Source: Paenibacillus pasadenensis DSM 19293
GTDB taxonomy: Bacteria; Bacillota; Bacilli; Paenibacillales; Paenibacillaceae
Length of the DNA: 64,000 bases
Assembly (NCBI RefSeq): GCF_000422485.1
Contig: NZ_AULW01000001.1
Coordinates: 186,001 to 250,000, forward strand
Direction of reading: 5' to 3'
How positions within the stretch are numbered: position 1 is the stretch's first letter; each line of letters opens with the position of its first letter. Positions 15,278 to 22,608 of the stretch are shown piece by piece. The position numbers and the translations under genes are program-made. Under the pieces are notes generated by a model. It was given only the letters and a program-made list of their open reading frames with translations, made no database searches and was not told where the DNA came from.

Positions 15278-16264
15278 TTACGCCCGGTCCGCCGGGAACA
15301 CAAGCCCGATCTGGCGGCGCGCCTCGTCCATGACCTCCATCACGGCGAGCGACAGCTCGAACGTGTTGATGTCCGACTCGGTCCGGCCTTCGGCGATCAG
15401 CCGTACGAAAGCCTCGATCTCGTACTGCATCGTATTGGCTGCCTGCGGCCGGCTCAAGTCCTCTTCCGGCCCGCCGCGGAGCTGCAGCCGAACGGACGCC
15501 GGCTGGCTGATCCGCTCAATGCGCATGACGCCCTGCTCCCCCTGAATCTCGGCCGGCAGCGACGAATCGCTGATCTTGGAGTGCGCGATCAGCGCCTCCA
15601 TCCCCGGATAGCCGAGCAGCAGGCTGCCGCGGCCGTCGACGCCGGTATCCAGCATGACGGCGCTCGCCTGCACCGTCTGCGGCTTGCCGAACAGCGCTAC
15701 GAGCGGATACAGGCAGTAGACGCCGATATCCATCAGCGAGCCGTTGGACAGCTCCGGCTTGAAGGCGTTCAGCACCTCGCCCGCCTTGTAGCGGTCATAG
15801 CGCGAGGAATACTGGCAGAACGAAGCGAAATACTGCCGCACCTCGCCAAGACGGCCGAGGTTGTCCCGGATCGCGGCGAAGTTCGGCAGGAACGTCGACT
15901 TCATCGCCTCGAGCAGCAGCACTCCATGCTCCCTGGAGGCGGCGATCATCTCCCGCAGCTCGCGGCTGTTGGAGGCGATCGGCTTCTCGCACAGCACATG
16001 CTTGCCGCGCTTCATGAACAAGACCGCCTGCTCCGCATGCAGCGAGTTCGGGCTGGCGATGTAGACGGCGTCGAGCTCGCGGCTCGCCGCCATCTCCTCG
16101 AGATCCGTGAACCGGCACGGGATGCCGTGCTTGTCCGCAAATTCCGCCCCCCGCTCGGCGCTCCGCGAATAATGGGCCGCGAGCTGCAGCCCGTCGACAT
16201 GCCGAGCCGCGTCGATGAACGTTTCCGTGATGAAATTGGAGCCGATGATTCCGATACGCAGCAT
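15278..16264 (-). CDS. Gfo/Idh/MocA-family oxidoreductase
   Basis: A 328-residue NAD(P)-dependent dehydrogenase of the glucose-fructose oxidoreductase family. The N-terminal Rossmann fold is clear (IGIIGSNFITETFIDAA). VYIASPNSLHAEQA and the family motif CEKPIASN around residue 93 follow, and the C-terminal half has the typical beta-sheet domain (SLMDIGVYCLYPLVALFG). Members oxidise or reduce sugars, inositols or related compounds; the substrate cannot be told from the sequence. The start is ATG 16264 behind AAGGAGG; a longer open frame upstream runs through the previous gene's terminator. It seems to be transcribed alone. The gene-free repeat region lies downstream. Confidence 0.9.
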   Translation of the reverse strand: MLRIGIIGSNFITETFIDAARHVDGLQLAAHYSRSAERGAEFADKHGIPCRFTDLEEMAASRELDAVYIASPNSLHAEQAVLFMKRGKHVLCEKPIASNSRELREMIAASREHGVLLLEAMKSTFLPNFAAIRDNLGRLGEVRQYFASFCQYSSRYDRYKAGEVLNAFKPELSNGSLMDIGVYCLYPLVALFGKPQTVQASAVMLDTGVDGRGSLLLGYPGMEALIAHSKISDSSLPAEIQGEQGVMRIERISQPASVRLQLRGGPEEDLSRPQAANTMQYEIEAFVRLIAEGRTESDINTFELSLAVMEVMDEARRQIGLVFPADRA

Positions 16265-16326
16265 GCTTGTTCCTCCTTGGATCTGGATCGTATCCAGTCT
16301 ATCACAGAGCGGCCTTAGGCAGATAG

Positions 16327-16360
16327 AAAAGCCCGCCTCCGAATTCGGAGACGGGCGGGC
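16327..16360 (-). terminator. terminator downstream of the glutathione peroxidase gene
   Basis: Outer GCCCG/CGGGC and inner CTCCG/CGGAG stem around AATT, with a short U-tract (AAAA on the plus strand). Confidence 0.7.
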
Positions 16361-16372
16361 GGCGACCGGCAT

Positions 16373-16475
16373 CATCGAACGGGCTCCTCTGCGATCGGGC
16401 CGCTCATCGAACGACCTCCTCTGCTCGAGCCGCTCATCGGACGGGCTCCTCTGCGATCGGGCCGCTCATCGCCCG
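16373..16475 (-). repeat. 30-32-bp tandem repeat carrying ribosome-site and ATG motifs
   Basis: Three copies begin at 16373, 16405 and 16435, with a partial fourth at 16467. Read on the minus strand, each has CGATGAGCGGC and AGAGGAG, so every unit pairs a Shine-Dalgarno-like site with a following ATG. It lies between the peroxidase stop and its terminator. Confidence 0.75.
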
Positions 16476-16482
16476 GCGCGGC

Positions 16483-16977
16483 TCACGCCGGAGCGCCGGC
16501 TCCGAGCAGCCTTCGGATATGGCTCTCGATCTTCTCCGGCTTGTCGGTCGGCGCGAAGCGCTGCACGACGCGGCCGTCCCGGTCGACGAGGAACTTCGTG
16601 AAGTTCCACTTGATCGCCTTCGTGCCGAGAAAGCCCTTGGCCTCGCTCGTCAAGTATTGAAACAGCGGCGACGCGCCGTCGCCGTTCACGTCGACCTTGG
16701 CGTACAGCGGAAACGTGACGCCGAAGTTGATGCGGCACGCCTCCTGGATCTGATCGTCGCCGCCGGGTTCCTGATTGGCGAACTGGCCGCACGGAAAGCC
16801 GAGCACGGCCAGCCCTTCGTCCTTATACGTCTGATGCAGCTTCTCCAAGCCGTCGAACTGCGGCGCCAGCCCGCATTTGGTCGCCGTATTGACGATCAGC
16901 ATCACCTTGCCGCGATAGGGCTCCAGCGTCGTCTGCTCCCCGCCGGACTTCTCCACTGGAATCTCATAGATCAACAT
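16483..16977 (-). CDS. bsaA: glutathione peroxidase-family thiol peroxidase
   Basis: A 164-residue peroxidase of the GPx family, cysteine type. The peroxidatic site is VNTATKCGL, with Cys in the place of selenocysteine; the FPCGQFANQEPG motif supplies the Gln and second Cys, and KWNFTKFLVD the conserved Trp-Asn. Bacterial members usually use thioredoxin rather than glutathione to reduce peroxides. The start is ATG 16977 with GGGAGG eight bases upstream; an earlier ATG at 16983 is too close to that site. A good sigma-A promoter lies about 40 bases upstream, in an AT-rich imperfect palindrome that could bind a redox repressor. Length is normal. Confidence 0.9.
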   Translation of the reverse strand: MLIYEIPVEKSGGEQTTLEPYRGKVMLIVNTATKCGLAPQFDGLEKLHQTYKDEGLAVLGFPCGQFANQEPGGDDQIQEACRINFGVTFPLYAKVDVNGDGASPLFQYLTSEAKGFLGTKAIKWNFTKFLVDRDGRVVQRFAPTDKPEKIESHIRRLLGAGAPA

Positions 16978-17012
16978 CGGCATCGCCTCCCAATTAAATC
17001 GTTTCTGATTCA

Positions 17013-17041
17013 ATTGTATAAAATTAATTCAATGCCGTCAA
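17013..17041 (-). promoter_or_regulatory. sigma-A promoter of the glutathione peroxidase gene
   Basis: On the minus strand: TTGACG (17036-17041), a 17-base spacer and TACAAT (17013-17018). Spacer and -10 are AT-rich with repeated ATTGAAT motifs, reminiscent of MarR/OhrR-type operators; that part is speculative. The -35 overlaps the stop of the upstream hydrolase gene. Confidence 0.75.
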
Positions 17042-17847
17042 CGCGACGATCCTCCCCAGCCGAGATCCTCCAGCCAGCTCCGGGAAAGCTCCAGCCAGCC
17101 GCCGGCGCGGCGGTCGTCCGCCGCCATGCCGATGCCGTGCCGCCCGCGCTGATACACATGGAGGTCGTAGGAGACGCCGTGCTCCGCCAGCGCCATCGCG
17201 AATCGGAGGCTGTTGCGAGAAGAGACGCCTTCATCCTCCGCCGTATGCCACAGGAACGTCGGCGGCGTATCCGGGCCGACCTGCTCGTCCGCGCTCAGCA
17301 GCGCCTCCAGCTCCGGATCGGGCCGCTCGCCGAGCAGGTTGCGCCGCGATCCGCCATGCGTCACGTCCGGGCGCATGCTGATGACCGGATAGCAGAGCAG
17401 CAGCGCGTCCGGGCGGCAGCCGATCCGCCGGATCGGGTCGTCCGACAGCGGGTCGCCGTCGTTGCTGAGCGTGCCTGCGCTCGCCGCCACATGCCCGCCT
17501 GCCGAAAAACCGAGCAGCGCGATCCGCTCCGGATCGACGCCCCACTCCTGCGCGTGCAGCCGTACGAGACGGATCGCCTGCTGGGCGTCCTCCAGCGCGC
17601 TCGGATAGGCGTACGGGGCGACGCGATAATGCAGGACGAACGCGTGGAAGCCGCGTTCCTGGTACCAGGCCGCGATCGGGTCGGCCTCATGTCCGGCCCG
17701 CATCGCGTAGCCTCCTCCGGGGCAGACGACGACGGCCCCTCTCGCTGCCGTGCCGGCCGCGGGGAAGCGCAGCAGATGCGGCCGATCCTCCTCTTGCGTG
17801 CCGAGCGCGCCCGGCGCTCCTTGCGGCCATAGCTCGATTTTTTCCAT
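17038..17847 (-). CDS. alpha/beta-hydrolase esterase (acetyl-xylan-esterase-like)
   Basis: A 269-residue soluble esterase. The oxyanion-hole motif CPGGGYAMRAGHEA near residue 45 and the nucleophile elbow GFSAGGHVAA (Ser about 115) match the BD-FAE/xylan esterase group. LWHTAEDEGV supplies the probable acid and RGRHGIGMA the catalytic His. Such enzymes remove acetyl groups from sugars or plant polysaccharides, or act on small esters; the true substrate is unknown. No signal peptide, so it acts in the cytoplasm, possibly on imported oligosaccharides. ATG follows AGGAG at eight bases. It lies divergent from the glycosyltransferase gene and just upstream of the peroxidase gene. Confidence 0.87.
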   Translation of the reverse strand: MEKIELWPQGAPGALGTQEEDRPHLLRFPAAGTAARGAVVVCPGGGYAMRAGHEADPIAAWYQERGFHAFVLHYRVAPYAYPSALEDAQQAIRLVRLHAQEWGVDPERIALLGFSAGGHVAASAGTLSNDGDPLSDDPIRRIGCRPDALLLCYPVISMRPDVTHGGSRRNLLGERPDPELEALLSADEQVGPDTPPTFLWHTAEDEGVSSRNSLRFAMALAEHGVSYDLHVYQRGRHGIGMAADDRRAGGWLELSRSWLEDLGWGGSSR

Positions 17848-18007
17848 GATGCATGCTCCTCTCGAGTGCTGATGCGGCGTTTCGTTTCCTTAATGCCTTA
17901 TACCCTCTTCCTCGCCGCTCTGCCGTTCTCCTCCCTCTTCTCTACCCCATATCGGGCCGGTCGATTATACTAGCAGAAGCATGCCCCACCCGAAGGAGGA
18001 ATCGACG

Positions 18008-19003
18008 GTGACGAAAGTCGGTCTCGTCATGAGAAAAATTCAATTCGCGGAGGCCCAGGGCCCCCGCATCTATGCCGAAAGGCTGCAGGCGCTCAGCCGC
18101 GAGCTCGGCGTCGAGATCGTGTTCGTCGCGCCGGACCGCCATGTGAGCGGATACGACCAGGCGCCCGGCTACGAGTACGAAAAAGGCGATCTCGTCAACT
18201 ACGACCTCGTGCTGGAGCAGCTCGACCGGGAGCGGATCGAGCATGTCATCTACACGGTATCCGGGTTCACGTTCCTCAAGATGTTCCGCGACAAGGCGGT
18301 GCTGTTCCCGCACAGCTACCCGCATCCCGACCTGACCGGCTACGAGATGATGAAGCCGTTCTACTCGATCGTGGACAAGGCGGTCGTGCATACGGACTAT
18401 CTGAAAGGCCTGTTCCGCGCCGATTGGGGCGTCACGGACGTGGACGTCATCCCGATCGGCTTCGAGGAGGAGCTCGCCGAGCGCCATTACGACCCGTCGC
18501 AGGTGGTCGAGAACCGCATCCTGTGGATCGGGCGCGACGAGCCGAACCGCCGTCCCGACCTGCCGCTCGAGTACGCGCGCCGCAATCCGGACAAGGACGT
18601 CGTGATGGCGATGGGCGGCCTCCGCTACCGCGAGAGCATGAAGCGCTACGACATCCCGTCCAACGTGACGCTGAAGTTCGCGCTGTCCAGGGACGAGGTG
18701 TTCGAGCTGATGAATTCGGCAAAGGTGTACTGGAGCAGCAGCCGCTTCGACACGTTCTCGATGCCGCTCGCGGAGGCGATGGCGATGGGCAAGCTCGTCG
18801 TCAAGCCCGAGCATCCTTGCTACGGGCATATCGCGTCGACGCATACGTTCGCCGGCAGCGAGTCCAACTGGTTCGAGCTGCTGAACATGGCGGCCGCGCA
18901 TCCGCGCCGGGTGTCCGAGGACAACCGCGACCAGGCGTTCAGCCGCTTCGGCGGACGCGTCATGAAGGCCGGCTACGAGAAATTCTACTCCGGCTGGCTG
19001 TAG
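18008..19003 (+). CDS. glycosyltransferase, group 1-like
   Basis: A 331-residue protein with a GT-B layout. The N-terminal half starts VGLVMRKIQFAEAQGPRIYA and includes VIYTVSGFTFLKM and VHTDYLKGLF; the C-terminal nucleotide-sugar half has ILWIGRDEPNRRPDLPLEYA, a SRFDTFSMPLAEAMAMGK motif carrying the acidic residues used by family 4 enzymes, and a final KFYSGWL. It probably adds a sugar to a wall polymer, lipid or small molecule. I chose GTG at 18008 because GGAGG lies eight bases before it; an upstream ATG at 17981 precedes that site. It is a single plus-strand gene between minus-strand neighbours. Confidence 0.82.
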   Translation: MTKVGLVMRKIQFAEAQGPRIYAERLQALSRELGVEIVFVAPDRHVSGYDQAPGYEYEKGDLVNYDLVLEQLDRERIEHVIYTVSGFTFLKMFRDKAVLFPHSYPHPDLTGYEMMKPFYSIVDKAVVHTDYLKGLFRADWGVTDVDVIPIGFEEELAERHYDPSQVVENRILWIGRDEPNRRPDLPLEYARRNPDKDVVMAMGGLRYRESMKRYDIPSNVTLKFALSRDEVFELMNSAKVYWSSSRFDTFSMPLAEAMAMGKLVVKPEHPCYGHIASTHTFAGSESNWFELLNMAAAHPRRVSEDNRDQAFSRFGGRVMKAGYEKFYSGWL

Positions 19004-19039
19004 GCATTCGCTGGCCGCAGCCATTCCGCCGGCTGGACG

Positions 19040-19942
19040 TCAGCTCCTCATCGCCATCCGGTTGCCCGAGCTGTAGCGCCGCAGGCCCGCATAGAACAGT
19101 CCGAGCGACAGCGCCGCCAGCAGCAGCAGCATGCCGGCTGCCGCCAGCATGAACGATCCGTCCCAGCCGCGCAGCAGGCCGATCGGCATGTAGCTGATGA
19201 AGCCCGCCGGAACGATCGTGAACAGCAGCAGCCGGCCGAGCCCTTTGAAGATGTCCGCCGGGTAGGTCGTGAACGCGAGGAAGCTGTTGAACAGCTGGAA
19301 GGCGATGCCCTCGGCGTTGCCGAAGAAAAACGCCAGCGAGCCGGCCGCGAGCGTGAAGAACAGGAAGAACAGGCCGGACATCAGCAGCGCGAGCAGGAAA
19401 GAGGCCAGCCCTGTCCAGCTATGGTCGCCGACGTACGCATAAATCGCCGCGCCGAACAGGAAGTCGCCGATCGCCGTCAGCGACATGCGGCTCGCCAGCA
19501 CGTTCAGCAGCAGCGGCTTCGGCTGGGTCAGGTAGACGTCCAGCTCCCCGTTCGCCGTCAGATAGGCGATGCGCGTGAAGTTGCCGAGCAGCACGCTCGC
19601 CCAGCCGAAGCCGCCTGCGCTGACCGCCCAGAGCAGCATGACGTCCTTCAGCTCCCAGCCGGCGACATCCGGGAAGCGGTCGAAAAAGATGCCCCAGAAC
19701 AGCAGCCAGATGACGTTGTTCAGGAACATCATGCCGGCGGTCATGAGGAAGCTCAGGCGGAACTCCATCGCGCCGGCGAGATTCAGCTTCCAGCAGGTGA
19801 GCAGGAACGGCAGCGTGCCTCGCCAAAACGTTCCTTTGCGCCGGTCCGCGGCCGCCGCGGAAGCGGCCATGGTCGCGGCCCGGGTCGGCGCGGCCGCCGA
19901 CGCGGACCGCTCGGCCGGCTTGCGATCAGCCTCCATTGGCAT
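19040..19942 (-). CDS. ABC-2 type exporter permease (second permease of trio)
   Basis: A 300-residue membrane protein with a poorly conserved Ala-rich N-terminal tail, then six hydrophobic helices from about residue 45. The recognisable parts are MEFRLSFLMTAGMMFLNNVIWLLF and LLWAVSAGGFG, then the ANGELDVYLTQPKPLLLNVLASR stretch, as in the COG3694/DUF990-type permeases that occur in pairs with another permease and a COG4586 ATPase. Substrate is unknown. ATG 19942 lies four bases after AAGGAGG; ATG 19936 (ten bases) is equally possible. The gene overlaps the end of the preceding permease by 17 bases, so the three genes form one operon. Confidence 0.85.
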   Translation of the reverse strand: MPMEADRKPAERSASAAAPTRAATMAASAAAADRRKGTFWRGTLPFLLTCWKLNLAGAMEFRLSFLMTAGMMFLNNVIWLLFWGIFFDRFPDVAGWELKDVMLLWAVSAGGFGWASVLLGNFTRIAYLTANGELDVYLTQPKPLLLNVLASRMSLTAIGDFLFGAAIYAYVGDHSWTGLASFLLALLMSGLFFLFFTLAAGSLAFFFGNAEGIAFQLFNSFLAFTTYPADIFKGLGRLLLFTIVPAGFISYMPIGLLRGWDGSFMLAAAGMLLLLAALSLGLFYAGLRRYSSGNRMAMRS

Positions 19943-20726
19943 TCAGCCTCCTTATGCCCCGCGAATAGATCCAGGCGCACAGCGCCGCCATGACGGCGAT
20001 CCAGCCGAGCTGCTGCGCCACGTAGGCGCCCAGCTCCGCCCCGCCGCTGACGGCCGACTTGGCCGGAAAATACAGCACCGCCTGGAACGGCAGCCAGGCG
20101 CATATCTGCTGCAGCCAGTGCGGCATCAGGTCGAGCGGGATGAGCATGCCGCCGACGGTGAACTGCAGCTTTTGCAGGATGAACTCCAGTCCCCGCGTCT
20201 CCTCCACCCAAAAGGAGCAGAGCGCGATCGACAGGTTGAGCAGGAACGCCAGCGTGAAGCTGCCGAGCCCGAGCACCGCGATCGAGGACCAGCCGGCTCC
20301 GAGCTCCGGCGGGCCGACGAGCATCCAGCCGATGAGGCTGCCGCAGGCCAGATTGACGACGAACCGCAGCGCCGCCTCCCCGAGATAGGACGCGTACTGG
20401 TAGCCGGCGTACGAGATCGGCGTCAGCAGGCGGACGGCGATGCCGCCGCTCTTGACCTCCTCCTCGATGCGCGTGCACAGCTGCGGAAACGCCATCGTGA
20501 ACGCCTCGGTCAGCACGAGGTACCAGATGATGTCCTTGAGCCGGAAGCCGGCGATCTCCGCGCCCTCGCCCTGGCCGCTGTACGCCGCCGACCAGAGCTG
20601 CATGAACACGTAGAGGATGAGCAGCAGGAACAGCGAGCGCATGAGGAAGTCCATCCGGTAAGCGGTCTGCTGTTTGAGCGTGATGCGGACGACGGCGGCG
20701 TATTTCGCGCCTTTGGCGGCGATCAT
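19926..20726 (-). CDS. ABC-2 type exporter permease (first permease of trio)
   Basis: A 266-residue permease with six helices, starting MIAAKGAKYAAVVRITLKQ. It has RIEEEVKSGGIAVRLLTPIS, a motif position that mirrors GELDVYLTQP in its partner, so the two probably form a heterodimer. The start ATG 20726 overlaps the ATPase stop (ATGA) and has GAGGAGG upstream; the much longer open frame that extends upstream is the Arg-rich shadow of the ATPase. It belongs to the COG4587-like group, of unknown substrate, often linked to envelope functions. Confidence 0.86.
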   Translation of the reverse strand: MIAAKGAKYAAVVRITLKQQTAYRMDFLMRSLFLLLILYVFMQLWSAAYSGQGEGAEIAGFRLKDIIWYLVLTEAFTMAFPQLCTRIEEEVKSGGIAVRLLTPISYAGYQYASYLGEAALRFVVNLACGSLIGWMLVGPPELGAGWSSIAVLGLGSFTLAFLLNLSIALCSFWVEETRGLEFILQKLQFTVGGMLIPLDLMPHWLQQICAWLPFQAVLYFPAKSAVSGGAELGAYVAQQLGWIAVMAALCAWIYSRGIRRLNANGG

Positions 20727-21751
20727 GGCGCATCCTCCTCTCGCGCGGCCACGCCTTCGTCCCGGCCTCGGGCGAACAGCGTCTTGATGACCTCTTCCAT
20801 CGGCGGGTCTTCGATCGTCACGTCCGCGATCGCCAGCGTCGACATGAGCCCTTGCAGCACCTGCTCGACGCCGATCTCCGTCAGATCGACCGACAGCCGC
20901 AGCTGGCCGGCGTCGGCCGGCAGCCGCCGCGCCCCGGGAGGCAGCGGCAGCAACTCGGCGGGCGGGGACGACTCGGCGAGCCGCACGGCGACCGTCTTGT
21001 AGCGGAGGATGTCGCGCTTCAGCCGCTGCACGGAGCCGTCGACCATGATGCCGCCGTGATGGATGACGACCGCCCGCCGGCACAGCCGCTCGATGTCGCC
21101 CGCGTCATGGGACGTCAGGAACACCGTCGTCCCCTCCTCCCGGTTCAGCTCCGCGATCAGCTCGCGGATCCGCTCCTTGATCATGGCGTCGAGGCCGATC
21201 GTCGGCTCGTCGAGGAACAGCAGGCGCGGCCGGTGCAGGAACGAGCAGGCGATCTCGCAGCGCATCCTTTCGCCCAGCGACAGACGCCGCACGGCCGTAT
21301 CGAGGTACGGCCCGAGCTCGAAGCGCTCGATCAGCAGGTCGCGCCGGCGGCGGTAGTCGTCCCGGTCGAGCTCGTAGATGCGGCTCATCAGCTCGAACGT
21401 GTCGCTCGGCGGCAGATGGTACCACAGCTGCGACTTCTGCCCGAAGACGGTGCCGATCCGGTAGGCGAGCTGCTTGCGCTCCTGCCACGGCACATGGCCG
21501 AGCACGGTCGCCTCGCCGCCGCTCGGATGCAGGATGCCGGTCAGCATCTTGATCGTCGTCGACTTGCCGGCTCCGTTCGGACCGAGGAAAGCGATCGTCT
21601 CCCCCTCCTCGACCGCGAGGTCGATGCCCGACACCGCTTCCTTCTCGCTCCAGCTCGGCGCCCACAGCGAGCGGAGGCTCGCCGCGAATCCCGGCTCCTT
21701 GCGCTTGACGCGGAACGTCTTCCGCAGTCCCTTCGTCTCCAATACGTTCAT
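20723..21751 (-). CDS. ABC-2 exporter ATPase (COG4586-like)
   Basis: A 342-residue ATPase. Walker A GPNGAGKST near residue 60, Q-loop GTVFGQKSQLWYHLPPSD (the tryptophan-rich Q-loop typical of this subgroup), signature LSLGERMR, Walker B LLFLDEP and switch THD-type SHDAGD. The C-terminal 90 residues, after the ATPase core, form a regulatory-type extension ending in a short basic-acidic tail. It is the first gene of the three-gene exporter operon and should power the two downstream permeases. The N-terminal linker WAPSWSEKEAV, before the first ATPase strand, also fits the subgroup. Confidence 0.9.
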   Translation of the reverse strand: MNVLETKGLRKTFRVKRKEPGFAASLRSLWAPSWSEKEAVSGIDLAVEEGETIAFLGPNGAGKSTTIKMLTGILHPSGGEATVLGHVPWQERKQLAYRIGTVFGQKSQLWYHLPPSDTFELMSRIYELDRDDYRRRRDLLIERFELGPYLDTAVRRLSLGERMRCEIACSFLHRPRLLFLDEPTIGLDAMIKERIRELIAELNREEGTTVFLTSHDAGDIERLCRRAVVIHHGGIMVDGSVQRLKRDILRYKTVAVRLAESSPPAELLPLPPGARRLPADAGQLRLSVDLTEIGVEQVLQGLMSTLAIADVTIEDPPMEEVIKTLFARGRDEGVAAREEDAP

Positions 21752-21833
21752 GCTCTCCGCTCCCTTCGTCCCTGTTGTCTGAGCTGCCTCCGCACGCCGA
21801 TGGAGGTCGCGCCGGCCTCGGCCGGAATCGGCA

Positions 21834-21894
21834 AAAAGACCTTCGGAAAGCCGGCCGGCACAGGCGTGCAGGCGGAACTTTCCGAAGGTCTTTT
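21834..21894. terminator. long inverted repeat, probable bidirectional terminator
   Basis: Two 17-base arms pair perfectly (AAAAGACCTTCGGAAAG at 21834-21850 and its complement at 21878-21894), with a 27-base GC-rich loop. A/T ends on both sides allow termination in both directions. It lies between the exporter operon start and the TPR gene end. Confidence 0.6.
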
Positions 21895-21992
21895 ATCCCT
21901 TACGGTGTACGCGGCCTATGGCGCCGCGCCGGTCTCGCTCGGTTCGGTCGAAGAGGGCCGCATCGGCGCGGCCGCTTCCCGGATCCCTAGAA

Positions 21993-22028
21993 ACCCTTCC
22001 GTTTGATGATTCATCTTACACGGAAGGG
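21993..22028 (-). terminator. hairpin downstream of the TPR gene
   Basis: ACCCTTCCGT pairs with ACGGAAGGG, 20-60 bases past the TPR stop. The following U-tract is only three bases, so it is a moderate terminator. Confidence 0.5.
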
Positions 22029-22049
22029 AAGGTTTGGTAAAGGCTTTTT

Positions 22050-22541
22050 TCACCATACCTGATCCAGCTTGTCCGCATAAAAACGGATCGCCCGCGCATA
22101 ATCCCGCACGCCGGCGGCGGAGCTGCTGTCCGCCAGCTCGCGCAGCAGCAGCTCCATCGCGCGGGCGGCCTCGCCTTCGTTGTACAGCGCCATCGCCAGG
22201 AACACGCGAAATTCCGCCCGCTCCGGGTACCGCTGCGCCGACGCCTCCAGCAGCTGCCGCGCCTCGGCGTAGCGGCCGAGCGTCCGCAGCGTGCTCCCGA
22301 GTCCGAGCCTCGCTCCCGCATCGTCTCCCGGCTCCGCCAGTCCGATCGAGAGCGCCCGCTCGTAATGCGGCACCGCCTCCCGCTCCAGTCCGAGCGAGTC
22401 ATGCGCCCAGGCGAGCTGGTACTGCAGTTCGGCGTCATCCTCGGCATGCTCCGCCAGCGCCTTCAGCAGCCGCAGCGCTTCCTCGCCCTGGCCTTCGCCG
22501 CGCAAGCGCGCCGCGGCGCGGATCGTTTCCTCTCGATTCAT
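22050..22541 (-). CDS. tetratricopeptide-repeat protein
   Basis: A 163-residue all-helical protein made of about four TPR units: EEALRLLKALAEHAEDDAEL, YQLAWAHDSLGLEREAVPHY, then GLGSTLRTLGRYAEARQLLE and FLAMALYNEGEAARAMELLL. TPR arrays mediate protein contacts; no catalytic domain or signal peptide is present. Similar small TPR proteins are common in Bacillales. ATG follows AAGGAGG. It is a single gene bounded by hairpins on both sides. Confidence 0.85.
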   Translation of the reverse strand: MNREETIRAAARLRGEGQGEEALRLLKALAEHAEDDAELQYQLAWAHDSLGLEREAVPHYERALSIGLAEPGDDAGARLGLGSTLRTLGRYAEARQLLEASAQRYPERAEFRVFLAMALYNEGEAARAMELLLRELADSSSAAGVRDYARAIRFYADKLDQVW

Positions 22542-22571
22542 CTGGGCCTGCCTCCTTCTTCCGCTTCACTT

Positions 22572-22601
22572 AAAAAAGCCCATCCGACAATGCGGACGGG
22601 C
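22572..22601 (-). terminator. terminator of the stalk/ankyrin gene
   Basis: GCCCATCCG (22578-22586) pairs with CGGACGGGC (one mismatch), with six A on the plus strand giving the U-tract. It lies just past the stop at 22609. Confidence 0.85.
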
Positions 22602-22608
22602 TCGGTTC

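Noticed and set aside
14186-15545. Open frames in the 14.2-15.5 kb region
   Set aside because: Composition is that of C-rich shadow frames, they cross hairpins and repeats, and none resembles a family or has a convincing start.
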